Positions 23,001 through 35,500 of a DNA stretch of 64,000 nt are shown piece after piece. Below the pieces are notes generated by a model that was given only the letters and a program-made list of their open reading frames with translations, searched no databases and was not told where the DNA came from. How positions within the stretch are numbered: the stretch's first letter is position 1; each line of letters begins with the position of its first letter. The DNA is taken from assembly GCA_020747015.1 (NCBI GenBank), contig JAGTJM010000008.1, forward strand, positions 558,001-622,000, given 5' to 3'. This DNA is from Pyrenochaeta sp. MPI-SDFR-AT-0127. Taxonomy: Eukaryota > Ascomycota > Dothideomycetes > Pleosporales > Cucurbitariaceae. Both the position numbers and the translations under genes were made by a program.

Positions 23001-26000
23001 TTCGCTGACGGACGTTTCGGACGAAGGAACGACAGAGTCACGAACGGCAACGGAAAATCTTGGCCCTTTGCTCAGTCGATTTGCTAGTAGGTAGTTAGTG
23101 CCTTGGTTAGATAAATGATTCTATGTGAAAATGTACTCTTTCTTTCCGCCGGATTTGCCGCACGCTTGCGCTTGGCGTATCTCTGTATATACCAATCTTT
23201 GACATCCGCATCATTTAGCGTTTTGATGTTGTGATACCACGTGACCCACTGAGTTGCCACATGTCGTGTTCCAATGAAGAGCAGACCCACAAAGATATAG
23301 AGAATGCTAGGGTAAATGTAAATATCGTACCCTGGACAAAAGATGGTCAGGATAGGTGAAATGGTCAGTGTAGGGACCACCATGATGATGACCCTGCGCC
23401 CGTTTAAGAAGCTGGAGCCTGGAACCTGGTAGGTGGACAGTACAGCAAGAACGGACAAGTACGCTGTTAGCCCGAAAAGATAGAGGAAAAACACAGCACC
23501 AAGCTCAGGCCCCTCAACAGCCGAGACAACAATAAATCCTAAAACACATCCGGCAAGCGTAAAAGCGAGACCGCCTATCAGACGTGTGAGAACAAACATG
23601 TTGGCTGCGGAGAAGGCCATTGAAATAAGGTAATAGGTGCCACCGATGGAGATCCAAGTTCCAATAGCTCCAGAGAGGAGTAAAGAGCACATCAACGCGA
23701 GTGTTGCATATTTCTTTTCCCCCTCACTCATGCGAATACTCAAGTAAAGACCATGTCCGGTTGTTGACAAGAGTACAATGTCTGAAATCGTTAGCATAAT
23801 GGTCCGGTTCCCTGCGAAAGCTATCTTACCGACGAGTGCCGGAATTGCGAAAACACTCAGAAAGGTGAAGCGGCGATATGCAGGCATTACAGAAGGCTTC
23901 TGATTGGGATCAATATCGGTTTGAGCAGCGGCGTAGGCGGAAGCAAAGGACGGCGCGTTGAATATCCACATAGGAGGTTGGTGTTCAGCCTGATTGTAGT
24001 AGTTTCGATGCTTCTTGGAGAGCAACATGCCAATATCGCTAGGCTTGATATCAAAGTAAGCTTCACAACGAGAACCAAGTGCGAACAACTCTGCAAAAGC
24101 TGCGCTTTGGTCCGAGTACTGGTTGAACAAAGGGTTCCGATCCGATACTTCGATGTACACCTCTTCGAACCCAGCTTTTCTTGCTGCACAGAAGATGCAG
24201 AAGAGAACAAAATCCGCAGCTGAGTCAAGTTCTCCTCTGCTTGTGATCTTCTCAATAGCGGAAGTAATTACGTCGAGTCTACTATGATCTCTGCTCCACA
24301 ACATGTTGCAGAATGTTTCAGAGATATGTCTGAAGAGCTCGAGCGCACTGTAGCGATCTAGTGTTGGCGGTCCGCAGAGACGATACCATTTGAGCTTAGC
24401 GTTTACCAATTGTTCATCTGTAATTTCACCGCTGATGTAGTCCATGTTACTCAGCTTCTTGAATTGTTGGTAGGTGGGTAACTCAATGAGTAGTTCTTCA
24501 CAGTGCTCCCGCAAGGCCGATAATAAGGGGCATTCTTCATCCCATTCCGAGTATTGAAGATGCTGAAGATAAAGAAGGAGGTCTGAAGATGAAAGAAGGT
24601 CTAGGTCTTGATCCAATCTTGAAGGTAAACCTTTCAAAGAGTTCTTTTCTCCTTGAAGCTCTTTCAAGCCGTATTCAGCCAGGAAACACTGATATCTTGA
24701 AAAGCCCAGCCTGCTCAAATGTGTATGAAGTACCACGCCCGTGACGTCTTGGACTGATTTAGAGACGTACATGATGGGGGACATAGTTCTCGGGTCTACT
24801 TCCCAAACTGCCCAGAATTGGCCGCCGGCCGGTGTGTGAAACCCGGAGTCGAGTCCGCTGTACACTTGTAATTGGTAGGGGTCGTCAGACTCGTCGTTTG
24901 TTGTGTCCAATGCCTCTGCAAGATCTGAGATGGCTTCCCGAGAAGTAGGTACACTATCTAGAAAGCGGCTATTGGCAAGACTATAATCTTTGAGAGTTTC
25001 AGCGGTGGCGTGTAGTTGCTTGGAAGGAAGTCTGCTGAGCAGCTTTAGGTCCCTTAATCGTCGTTGTGATTTGAGAACATGACCGAAATCTGCCCTGGAT
25101 GCGTCCAATCCGACAGGAAAACACCCAAACGATCCATACAGAACTCCATCAAATGAGCATGAAAGAGGGTCGCTTGTGCGCCTCTCCAAAGCAACGGTCC
25201 AGTCCAGGCCAGTGGAGACAGGCGATGACAGTGCTGGAGGAAGCAACACCCCATTTTCGTCTATTTCTGGATATTGTATGGTGAGTGTCGATGTACTCAA
25301 TGTATCTTCGTCATCAGATTCGTCGCCATCCAGGCCACTAAGAGTGTCTGTGAGAAGTGGGAAAACCTCTTGCAGCGGGAGGTAGTCATCTATGATGCTT
25401 GAGAATCCTGCATTAAGCTATGTGAGAACAATTGTTAGCCCAAAAGCCATCATTATGAAAAAGACAGATGCATACTGTGCGAGCCGTGCGGTAAATGTCA
25501 TGTACGTTCATGACTCTTCGATTCTTCAACCATTGAAAGGCCGCAAGCGGTTCTTCACAGGACTGAACGTCGAGGATACTGGTTAATGCTCGCTGGCGCG
25601 TGAGATATGGAACAGCGCCGTGGTAGTTGCACCACATATGTGCCCTTCTGGCCACAGCATGGGAGAGGCCAGCGTCGTCCTCGATAGTGTCCCACATCAT
25701 AGTGGTAAAGGGCCGTTGACAAGCTTGTGAAACGAAAGCTTTCGTGGTGGTCCTCATCTTGTCCATGTCAAAATAATCACGTCGCTCTCCATTTGGCATG
25801 ATAGTTCCATTCCGGACAATGACGCCAGCAAAAAGTTCGATACTGAGCTTTTCAACGCCGTCCAGAAAATCGGGAGGGCCAACCTCCAGATAAACTTCTA
25901 GCCCATATGCGGACAGAAGCTTTGCAAGCCCATTGAGCAATGGGGTGGAGACGCGTTCACGCCAACCAGCAACAAGAACGCCAGTGAAATATCTTGGCTG

Positions 26001-26594
26001 GTCCGGTTGTCGCAAAGTTCGTTGCATGATCCAGGCGATGATATATACCGTCCGCGCCATGTCGAGCTCGTCATCCATAGCAGAGAACTTGAGGATCTGG
26101 AGCAAATCAAGTCGAGCGATGATGTGAGGCCCCATAGGAACACTTTCGTCGCTGACAGCCTCAAGAACGCCAGGCTGACCATAATCTAATACCACAGCGT
26201 CCCATTGTGATAGCACTTGGACCTCCTGTTCTGTTATTGGAGTGCTGAGCAGACCTAAATACACACCGAACGACGTAGGCTTTGTAGGGAGCGTATGAGC
26301 CTTGCGGACAACGTTCGAGCTGTTAGAGAGGAGATGGATTCGTTCTTGCACCGATCGTGGCAGTAGCTTTTCGTCCTTTTTAGCCTGTGAGGTTTGTTAG
26401 AGATGCACTGCATGAGCCAGTTACCTACTCGCCTTGAAGGAGTTGCGTATAGACTGAAACGAAAACCAAAGGAATGACGTGAGGCCAAGAAACCCACTGG
26501 TGCCGATGATAGCTACGAGAGCCCATCCCCACCACTCTTGAAGTAAAGTGTCCGGCTTGGAAGCCTGGATCCCTAGAATGTCTGGCTCCGCCAT
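17020..26594 (-). CDS. gtb3: Giant membrane glycosyltransferase of galactosaminogalactan synthesis (Gtb3-like, GT4/PelF-like)
   Basis: Six exons join in phase: 26594-26433, 26384-25476, 25417-23137, 23083-18872, 18825-18547 and 18494-17020, giving 3105 residues. The first intron appears to use a GC..AG pair. Residues about 23-46 form one TM segment. Residues about 70-350 alternate strands and helices like a hydrolase-type barrel (WDAVVLDYGQPGV, FTGVLVAGW). Two clusters of TM segments follow (about 870-1080 and 1250-1480), then a long beta-rich soluble part. The C-terminal GT4 module (about 2330-2900) starts with DTGTWPNEGGGVSACR, as in PelF-type enzymes, and has the EX7E motif SEGLPLALGEA. 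The Ser-rich tail is probably disordered. It should polymerise GalNAc/Gal from UDP-sugars at the plasma membrane and may export the chain; the export role is inference. It diverges from agd3. Confidence 0.88.
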
Positions 26595-28179
26595 TGCGTT
26601 TTTTGGGGATTTTGAGGGAATGAGCGGCCACCACGAGATCCCAACGGTGCCTCCGAGGAGACGTCGAAAGATTTGGGCAAATCCGTAGGCTGGGTAACAA
26701 TTGTGCAGCCAAACAGCATAAAAATTGAATTATGAAAGAGATCAGAACATGTGAAATAAGCAGTAAACACAGTGTTCCATGGTGAGAGGCTATGGTAGTC
26801 GACTCGAAGTCAGGGTCCAATTGACGGCGACTAGGGCATTTGGTAGACGATGGAAGATTATTAGTATAAAAGTAGGCTCATCGGCTACCGACGAAGTGCT
26901 CAGAAATCACGACAGTCGCACAAAACGCCTTCTGTGTCTAAACGTCAGGTGTCAGGTCTTGACCTGCGAATGGTATTAGCACACATGGTACACGAGCCGG
27001 AGCATACAGCTCCATCGCCGTATGGTCGGCGGGAGTAAGGGAAGGGCCGCCATCCTTCCAGAAGCATGCATTGCAAGTCTTGGCCGCCACGAAGGACAGT
27101 GGGAACGGCAGTCATCAGGGAACATGTCGCAGCAACACGAAGCCTTCTGGCCGGGCATTAGCAGCAAACGACAGGGGGAGACAGCAGAGCATGGCGGACA
27201 GCGCTCATCTACTCTAAACAACGAACAGAGCCTGCGGTGGGGCCAGGGCGCAAGTCATATAATGGGCCTAAGTCGATGAGGTGAGGTCTGCGGGCAGGGT
27301 GTCGCGAGAACGCTACGGGAGTGGTGGAGGAACGAACGAGAGTCGAGAGGCTGAACTGCCAAGCATACAGGTCTGTGCGCCGAACATCGCCGCCAAACTA
27401 GCACGTTCATCCGGTACCGTTTTAGCCTAACCTGCTCCACGCTACAATTTTAATATCAGACCTCATCTATTGCCGCATCACCCTCTGCAGTATCCCCGAG
27501 ACTTGCGCAATGCAATGCACCTCCCGCAGATGAGGTCTGGGGCGGTAATGCAGAGGGCAATATGCTCATGCTCAGACTGCGGGCAGACGCGTGCTTGCGT
27601 CCAAGGTGGCCGCGTCGCCTTCAATATCCCAACCCTCCCGTCCTCCGTCATCTTACCAAGATCACGTACCTTGGAGTACAGCCGTGTTTAGCGTAGACCT
27701 CAAGGTGGCCTTCTCCCCTCTGCCTTCCCCCGTGTTGTCCTCGCCCAGGGGTCAGTCCGGCACGGGGGCAAACCCCAAGTCCTGAGCCAAGTCAAGCCTG
27801 CTAGGATTTTACGATACATTATCCTCGCGTGGCGCTTGAAGATGAAGTATCGCCAAGACTTACGCTGTGCAAATCTTCCTACACCCCATTCCTTATGCGA
27901 GCCATCTTGAAAAATACGACAATGGCTGCCGAAAGATGCTCACGCGTCTCGACGCAGTCTCAGGTCCTAAACTAGGTTGAATTCATCATCAATTCGACTT
28001 ATTGAAGCTGTAAAAGGAGATAATCAATAGTTCCCGGGTCGTTTACACTGCATCTGGGCCAATATTCTCCCAGTGGCTTGTTAGACGATTCGGTACTTCT
28101 AGCGAGACCACCTTTATTAAGATGGCCAGGTTCCCCAAAAATATTTCTATTATCACGCTATTCACTTCGCCGTTCCATA
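26595..28179. promoter_or_regulatory. Shared divergent promoter of gtb3 and agd3
   Basis: This 1.6 kb lies between the ATGs of two divergent GAG-pathway genes and must hold both promoters. It contains a G/C-rich block (about 27000-27800) with interleaved inverted repeats listed separately. Short frames here have no recognisable products. Co-regulation of the two genes is inferred from the arrangement. Confidence 0.7.
27457..27557. repeat. Interleaved inverted repeats in the gtb3/agd3 promoter
   Basis: CAGACCTCATCT at 27457-27468 is the exact reverse complement of AGATGAGGTCTG at 27528-27539. CCCTCTGCA at 27481-27489 is the exact reverse complement of TGCAGAGGG at 27549-27557. A further partial copy, TGAGGTCTG, lies at 27282-27290. 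They could be regulator binding sites or form hairpins. Confidence 0.75.
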
Positions 28180-30518
28180 ATGGCGCGTTCCTTTCTTTCC
28201 TTACTGCGAGCATGCGCACTTTCATGTCTTCTTCTCTTCTTGCAGAGCACTTCAGCATATGTCGGTAATGCTACTGTTTCAAGCACAATCTTAATATTCG
28301 CACGCGACACATCATCTGCTGAGAATGGTGCTGCCGCTGGTCTACGTGGTTACGGCATCCCCTTCGAGATTGTTTTAGTCCCGCAAGCCGGTATCGCGAA
28401 CCTTCCAGTACTCAATGCTTCCCTCACACATGGCAATTATGGCGGCATTGTCGTGCTTAGTGAAGTGGGCTACAACTACGACGACCTATATTATAGTGCC
28501 CTCACGCGGAGACAATGGAATGACTTATATGCGTACCAGACGACCTTCGGGACGCGAATGGTTCGTCTCGATGTCTTCCCAACTTCTGACTTTGGTGTTG
28601 TCAGCAATGGTGGCAACTTGAATGACGAACCTGTGTCTTTCACTAATGTAACTGGTTTTCCCACCGCCAATCTCAAAACGTACGTATGCGAGCTCGCTAC
28701 ATCATTTGCGACATCTGTGGACTGTTTTCTAAGCGCCAGATTGCGGCTCAAATTACAGAATGTGAAATGGACATGAAGGATCAGACGACTGACAAGACCA
28801 ACAGAAATGTAGGCATCAGTATCGCAAATATCTTCCATACTCCTGCAACTATCACAGACCCGTCAATCGCATGGGAGGTCGCGAAATTCTCAACAGTCGG
28901 CACTGCTGCAGTTATCAATCGCATTGGTACGCGTCAGCAAATGGTATGGTTTTTGCCATTCGCGCTCGATTGGGCAGCCGCGAGCAACATGCTGCAACAT
29001 GCATGGATCACTTGGGTCACAAGAGGCCTGTACGTTGGCTTCCGGAGAATATACCTTAGCACTCAGGTCGATGATATGTTCTTGGAGACGGGCATGTACC
29101 GACCCCAAGGCCAGCTTTATCGTACTAAGCCGGCTGATCTCTCGACACATGTCACCTGGCAAGCAGCCTTGAATGCAAGAATGCCGCAGGGCTCGGATTT
29201 CTTCATTGAAATTGGTCACAATGGTAATGGCGATATCGACACGGCCACTGATACCACCGAAGGTTTAACGGCCTGTGTACCCAACACTGGAATTGAATAC
29301 ACTTCTACAAGATCTGGAAATCCGGAATACACAAAGCCTGTGGGCACCGGAACAGACCTTTGGCCTGCTACACCCACCACGTATGGCTGGAGTCTAGAAT
29401 GTGTCGAGATCGATGAGCTACAGAATTGGTTCGCGTTAGCCAGTAATCGCGATGCCTTTGCCCACGTTTCTCATACCTTGTAAGCTCTCCACTATGTCAT
29501 CATTCAGGCTCTAATCAGCTGTAGCACCCACTCTGATCTCACAAACGCAACATATACCGACACCTCACGAGAAATTACCTTCAATCAAGCCTGGCAGAAA
29601 CAGATTGGTCTTGAGGCTGCAAAGCGATGGAGTGGAAAAGGTCTCATTCCCCCTGCCATTACTGGGCTTTATAACGGAGACGCTATCAAAGCCTTACTGG
29701 ACAATGGAATCACAACCGTCGTAGGAGACAACACGCGCCCAACTCTCCGAAATCCCACAAACTCCTTCTGGCCCCTGATCACTACAGTAGCAGCAAATGG
29801 CTATGCTGGGCTAAATATCATGCCTCGGTGGGCGACACTCATCTACTACAACTGCGATCTTCCAGCCTGTACTTTGCAAGAGTGGATTGACACGTCAGCC
29901 GGAAGGGGCACGTTTGATGACTTGATGAATAACGCAAGAGACACTGCTATGCGCAATTTGTTTGGGCTGCACTGGGATGCGTAAGTTTTGGCACACAGAC
30001 ACTCCGCGTCTTTGTTGATTTTTGCCGCAGATACATGTTTCACCAAGCTAACATGCGCGTGAACGATGTCCCAACGACTTCTATCAACGGCAAACGAGGG
30101 CAATATTCCCTCCTCATGACTTGGATTGAGGTCATTACGGCTGAAATTATGCGCCTGTGAGTATTATGTTTCGCTAGATTACCAGAAAGACTGACGCAGT
30201 ATTAGCACCACATGGCCCCTCAAAACACTCAAGCACGACGACCTGGGCCAGGCTTTCCTCAACCGACAGACACGTGACCTTTGCAGACCTAGCATGACAT
30301 GGACTTCCTCTGCCGACGGTGCAAGCATTGCGTCGGTCAACGTCTATACGGCAGGTGGGAACAATTGCAAAACGACCATTCCCATCACGGTCCCGAATGC
30401 CGTGTCATCCTCCACTGGCGCGACAAAGGAGCAAATTGGCAGCGATCCATTGACATTATGGGTAACGATGAACGGTGCGAGCCGGAATTACAGGTTTAGC
30501 ACTCCTGTCAAGCTATAG
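28180..30518 (+). CDS. agd3: Secreted galactosaminogalactan deacetylase (Agd3-like, CE18)
   Basis: Five exons join in phase: 28180-28683, 28740-29479, 29525-29980, 30031-30156 and 30200-30518, giving 714 residues. A signal peptide covers about residues 1-26 (ending STSA). The N-terminal region begins TILIFARD and includes LRGYGIPFEIVLVPQAG, as in Agd3 proteins. The deacetylase core has the acidic metal pair in STQVDDMFLET (Asp279-Asp280), the HNGNGD region, and H413-T-F-T-H417, which is split by the third exon junction. HWDAYMFHQANMR follows near the C-terminus. The protein should remove acetyl groups from GalNAc in GAG outside the cell, making the polymer cationic and adhesive. The last acceptor is ambiguous by six bases (30199 or 30205). 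It sits between gtb3 and ega3, as in the Aspergillus cluster. Confidence 0.92.
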
Positions 30519-31394
30519 AACGAGCTTCCTAGTCTGAAAAGCAAGCATTTGTTGGCACTGCATGTTCTATGTACATAATCGAATCTGTCTAATTATAAAC
30601 ATTCAAGAGGGAAAAATTCACATGTGTCCCTAGTTTTTGCTAATGCACTGGAATCAATAACGACGTCGTCCTTGGTGATGCTACTCATGTGCCGCCCTTA
30701 CAAGCACGCAAGACATGTCAATATCGACGCGAAACCCCTTTCGGTTAAACAAGTGCAGACGCACAGCCGCATCGTTAATTTATCAAGATGGATACCAGAC
30801 TCCCGGGACAAACCCCCGGCAAAACGTTCCCGTTTCTTCAACAAAGCCTCAAACTCGAGAACGCGACCCAGTTTTCCTACATAAGTCGATCCAACTCCGC
30901 TGCTAAAGCTCAATTGACCCACAATTGTCGCACACGCTACAACGACCTACTTCCTTCGCACGGCAGAGAACCCGGATATCCCCATCTCGCAGCATACGTG
31001 GGTCCGTAACCGCCTATGCGCCACTCCCGCAATTTATCCCGCATCAGCGCTAGTGCATTTGCGGCGTACTTAGCCCTACATATACGAACTGTATATTGAC
31101 TGCATGGTACTACCTCCCTGTACCCGCTGATCTGGCATTCCCCGCTGCGACGCATGTGTTGTGAGGGAAATAGGTAAAAGGATCAGAAGCGCCGAAAGCT
31201 GGCATATGCGGGCCGAAAGGGTTTTCTTGTTTCCGTGAATATCAATCTTGTTGACCGCGCGCGTCTGCATCTTCCAAGACAGTCCGGGCTTGGATTTCAG
31301 CTGAGCGTGTCCATGGTGCGTTGCACTTGAAGAGCCCTCCTTCCTGTTCGCGTTACTAGTAAACCTTACTCCGCGCAAACCCTACTCCACGGTC
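30519..31394. other. Intergenic between agd3 and ega3
   Basis: No gene is recognised. It holds the 3' end of agd3 and the promoter of ega3, both on the plus strand. Confidence 0.6.
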
Positions 31395-32520
31395 ATGGGT
31401 AGGGCCGACAAACCAAGATCTCGATCATGTTCGTTGAGACGCAAATTCCTCCTCGGCGGTCTCGTTGCGTTGTTTGTACTTGCACTAGCTCTGGGTCTGG
31501 GTCTAGGATTGACAGTTGGACGAGGTGACGATGACGACGATGACAACTCGCCCCCAACATCCACCCTCTCCCCACTACCGACTCCAGACGGTACCCCGAC
31601 ATGGATACCGAAGGTGAACGACACATGGCAAATCATTCTTTCACACCCACCTGTCCTCTCGTCGCCCGACACTACGACGCCTGACGTTTCCATATTTGAC
31701 ATTGATCTGTTCGATACACCTGCTGAAACCATCCGACAATTGCATATTCTTGGTAAGAAAGTGATATGTTACTTCAGCGCAGGGAGCTATGAGCAGTGGC
31801 GGCCAGATGCTGGGCAATTCCAGCCAGCAGATCTAGGCAAGGAGTTGGACGGATGGCCGGGTGAGAAGTGGTTGAAGGTGAACAGTGAAAACGTAAGGAA
31901 GATCATGAAGAGTAGGATTGACATGGCAAAGAAAAAGGGGTGTGATGGTGTAGATCCTGATAATGTCGATGGCTATGTAAGTCTAATCATATCTTTTTGT
32001 TTCTATTGTTTGTGCATCAACTCCCTTCCAAGAATATCCCTTTCGACATGTTTACTGATAGGAGCAATAGCAAAACGACAACGGCCTTGGCCTCACCCAA
32101 CAAGACTCCATATCCTACATGACTTACCTTTCCTCCCTTACAGTTCCTCTCAACCTCACTCTTGGCCTCAAGAACGCCGGTGGCATTATTTCCGCTGTTC
32201 TCCCAATTGTGCACTTTTCTGTAAATGAGCAATGCGTCCAATACGGTGAATGTTCCACATTCTCGCCCTTCATCAAAGCCGGGAAACCCGTATTCCATAT
32301 TGAGTATCCGCAAGGGGCTGGAGAGGGCGAGGTGGAGACGCAGGGACTTAAAGAGGATGAGGTTAAGAAATTCTGCGGACGAGAAGGCAAGGCAGAAGGG
32401 AGTGAGGGATTCAGCACAGTGCTGAAAAAGATGAAACTTGACGGGTGGGTCGAATATTGCGATAAGAGTGTACAGGTTACGTCCGTGAACGAAACTGCTG
32501 GGGGCAATGGGCAGAGATGA
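31395..32520 (+). CDS. ega3: Membrane-anchored endo-alpha-1,4-galactosaminidase (Ega3-like, GH114)
   Basis: Two exons, 31395-31976 and 32071-32520, join across a 94-base intron with phase 0 and give 343 residues. A basic N-terminus is followed by one TM segment (about residues 18-40), an acidic Asp run and a Pro/Ser/Thr linker, suggesting a type II anchor with the enzyme outside. The GH114 domain shows DVSIFDIDLFDT, KVICYFSAGSYEQWRPDA, GWPGEKWL, DPDNVDGY, GLKNAGG, VNEQC and KPVFHIEYP. Candidate catalytic residues are Asp189 in DPDNVDGY and Glu247 in VNEQC; from memory these are also the residues reported for Aspergillus Ega3. It should cut GalN-rich stretches of GAG, trimming or releasing polymer. 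It lies downstream of agd3 on the same strand. Confidence 0.93.
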
Positions 32521-35500
32521 AGAAGGCGGTGAGGGTACTACAATTTCCGCCTCTTAGAAACAAGAACCTCGAGATCCCTCAGGGTCTCGGAGATTTTCCA
32601 TCGACTCCAAGCCCTGCCCTGCGTTTCGCGACATCTTCTCTGCCGACAGATGCATAGACTGCACGCAAAGTTTCGAGCATCAGGTGCGTGGAGAGTGACG
32701 CAAGCCCTATGGAAGCTTTTCCAGCCGAGCCTGCCATGCTTCTCTTATTGCAGATTCTATTATATGGCTGTTATTAGTATATTTCCTGGGTCGAAAAACT
32801 TTTTCCTGTCGATATTGCATCCATGTATGCGGGGTGCATTGTTCTAGGGTACATGCTTAATAGCTTCAAGCATTCTGCTATGAGCTTCGTCAGCTCAATC
32901 AAGCAAACAAGCAAGCGAATTGAGTGTGTTGGTGCGACTTGAGAGTCACGGCACTTGCAAAGTCGAGGGGTTATGGGAGGTTGCTTTTAGATGAAGGCCG
33001 AGTATCGGACGAGTTCATGATGCATATCAGCTCTGAATTCATCTCCGCATGAGAGATCCAGTTGCACGCCTGATACCCAACGAGTGAGACTGGAAACATC
33101 AGCTTGAGTATTTTCGTGTTGACAATACGTCCGCGGCAGCAAGCTCGTCATGCCGATGACCAATTACGTCTATACAGCCGCATTGCCGCAACCTATGCTT
33201 ACGTGATTTTGCGCATGGCTTGTTTAAGTAAAAATGGTTGGATGGGCCGGGGTCAATTTACCCGAAAGCGAGGATCTGGGGAAGCAAGGAGGCGCCTGCT
33301 TCTATGAGATGACATGCCCGGACCTTGGGAAACGGGCATGTGCGGAATGTAGCCAACAATGACTGAGTGGACTGGTGGAAAATTAATGCTTCCTGAACGG
33401 TTGCCTTGGTAGTGTACTGCAGAAAATCTTGGTACAAGTTGCAAGAGGCCAAGAATTGCCCCCGACCGGTTGAATGCAGATCAATATGCGAGTCTCGTGG
33501 CGCGGAATATCCCAGGACGGTACCATTTACCTGTGATGGTATCAGCGTCCCGAAGCTCGCAACGTGGGAGGTGCCGGATCCTACCAGTTGGGTTGAAGTC
33601 TACGCGTCCTCACATCGGAGAAGGTGACATTTTAGTGAGAATGATGTTCGAAGACAGGATTTCTTTTTCTCGTTGACTAGTGTGATCTTTAGAGCTTCCG
33701 CTTTTGACACGGATATCGCCTCTTGTGCTATTATGCGTAAGTGGCGTTACCGAACCACATTGTTATGCGCCATGTCGCCAAACCCTCGATCACAGAGAAC
33801 AGCACCATCAAGCCGTTACTACGGCGTAGGTGGCTTATAGATTTCTAAGGATAGGGTGGCGAAGACGATCGTGTTCGCCGGGTTTATGGTGGTGTTCACT
33901 GCAGCTTTCGTTTACCCTATTCTCCGGCTTCGGGAATCACGCCCGTTTAAGAAAAGACTGCGCGGAGCGTTCTCAGTTGGCATAGCCCAGCGGACGGGCG
34001 ATCCACAGCTCTGGAAGTGGAATACGAGTTGCCAATACCGTCAAGACGTGTGGCCTGTGGGGCTAGATTCGCGACCCAACATATCGTTCTTCTCCCTTCT
34101 TCCGCAGTGAGGCGTCCCTCGGGGCACAATGTTCGTTCTCCGCCGACGCTTCGACCGCTTAACGAGTACGAGGCTGAAAAATTCGCTTCTGAATTAACTA
34201 GGACATGGATTATTTTTGCATCTAATGGCCTTGGTGCGCTAATTCAAAGCGTGTGTAGCAGTGAAGTTCAGCCACTGGCTTCTGTAATGCATTGATCATG
34301 CCTAGCTGCAAAACATAACAATTGTACTGTTCTGTCACTTGCTCTGAAGGATTACTGCGAGCCAGTACTGAGTCCATACCGGGAGGCGGATTTGCGATGG
34401 GGCTCTTTGGGCGTCGAGTCATGATGCGGTAGTACGAGTCTGACTGTATTTCAAGGTGGTGTTGCTGATCTGTCACTTCAAGAAACGTGTTAGACCGACG
34501 AACCAATTCCTCGGGTGCATAGCGCCAGAGATTTTCTTAGCAAAACTGACTGTAGCGCCCGGACGAAGAAACCAAGCCCGAGCTGTACGTACCCTTGGAC
34601 TATCGAAAAACTAGGGCATCAGGATGCTGCATTCAAACACTTTTCGTGGCACACGTTCAACTTTCAGGTGAGGCGATTCGGCGTGTACTTCCCAGGTAAG
34701 CGGCAAAGCCGCCGGTACTCAAGCGCCATGGCCCCCTAAGGCATCCGCGGCGATTGATCTGGGACGATATACGGGGCCTATATTATGTCTAATATCGGTA
34801 GCATGTATGACATGGGTAGGTTGGACAACTCGTGCCGGTGAAAATGTACCTGCAAAGATGATGCACCGAAATGAAGGGCGATGGTTGAAATAAAGTGTTC
34901 GCGCAGAACTAGCGTGCCAACAAGGGCTTAGCAACTTGATCCGGGGAATTGGTGCAGGGGGTGCCCGCCCGTCAGATCTCCCGCCTAAAAGCCGCAAGAC
35001 AGGAAGTGTGAGATTGGAGGCAAGGCTCATCGAGTGCAACGACTTTGGTGAGGTACGATAGTGCAATAGGATGCACAAAGACAGGGCGACTGGCGATCAT
35101 TGCTTTTCTTTGACAGTACGCCCACTCGCTAGCCATACCTATTCTTGGTCAACACTGAACGAATTAATCCGACGGACTCACGGTCCGCTTGTGCTACGAA
35201 AGGCGCTGTCCATTGTGGATTGATGGTCAAGGTCAAAGGATCGCTCGCCATCGCACATCATTCAGCTATCGTCGAACTATCCACAGCGCAGCCATTCCTC
35301 AACAACTATGCGTATCGGCGATCAGCGAAGGAAGGCCTCCATTAGCTCTGAAATTTCAGACCTGGTCGTCTGAATCGAGACGCGTGCACCAGAGCACGGC
35401 AATCTAACTCGGGTGAGTCAGGACTCTGGTACCTATGTGTTGTGAGCTGGTCATGCAGATGTTTTGAGCGTCCTGCAGAAGAGCATTGAATTAGTGTGTA

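Noticed and set aside
27457..27557. Inverted repeats considered as ends of a small transposon
   Set aside because: The two pairs are interleaved rather than flanking one unit, and no target-site duplication was seen.
33856..34110. Hydrophobic frame considered as a sph3 remnant or membrane protein
   Set aside because: No spherulin-like motifs and no ATG at its start; one hydrophobic stretch alone is not enough.
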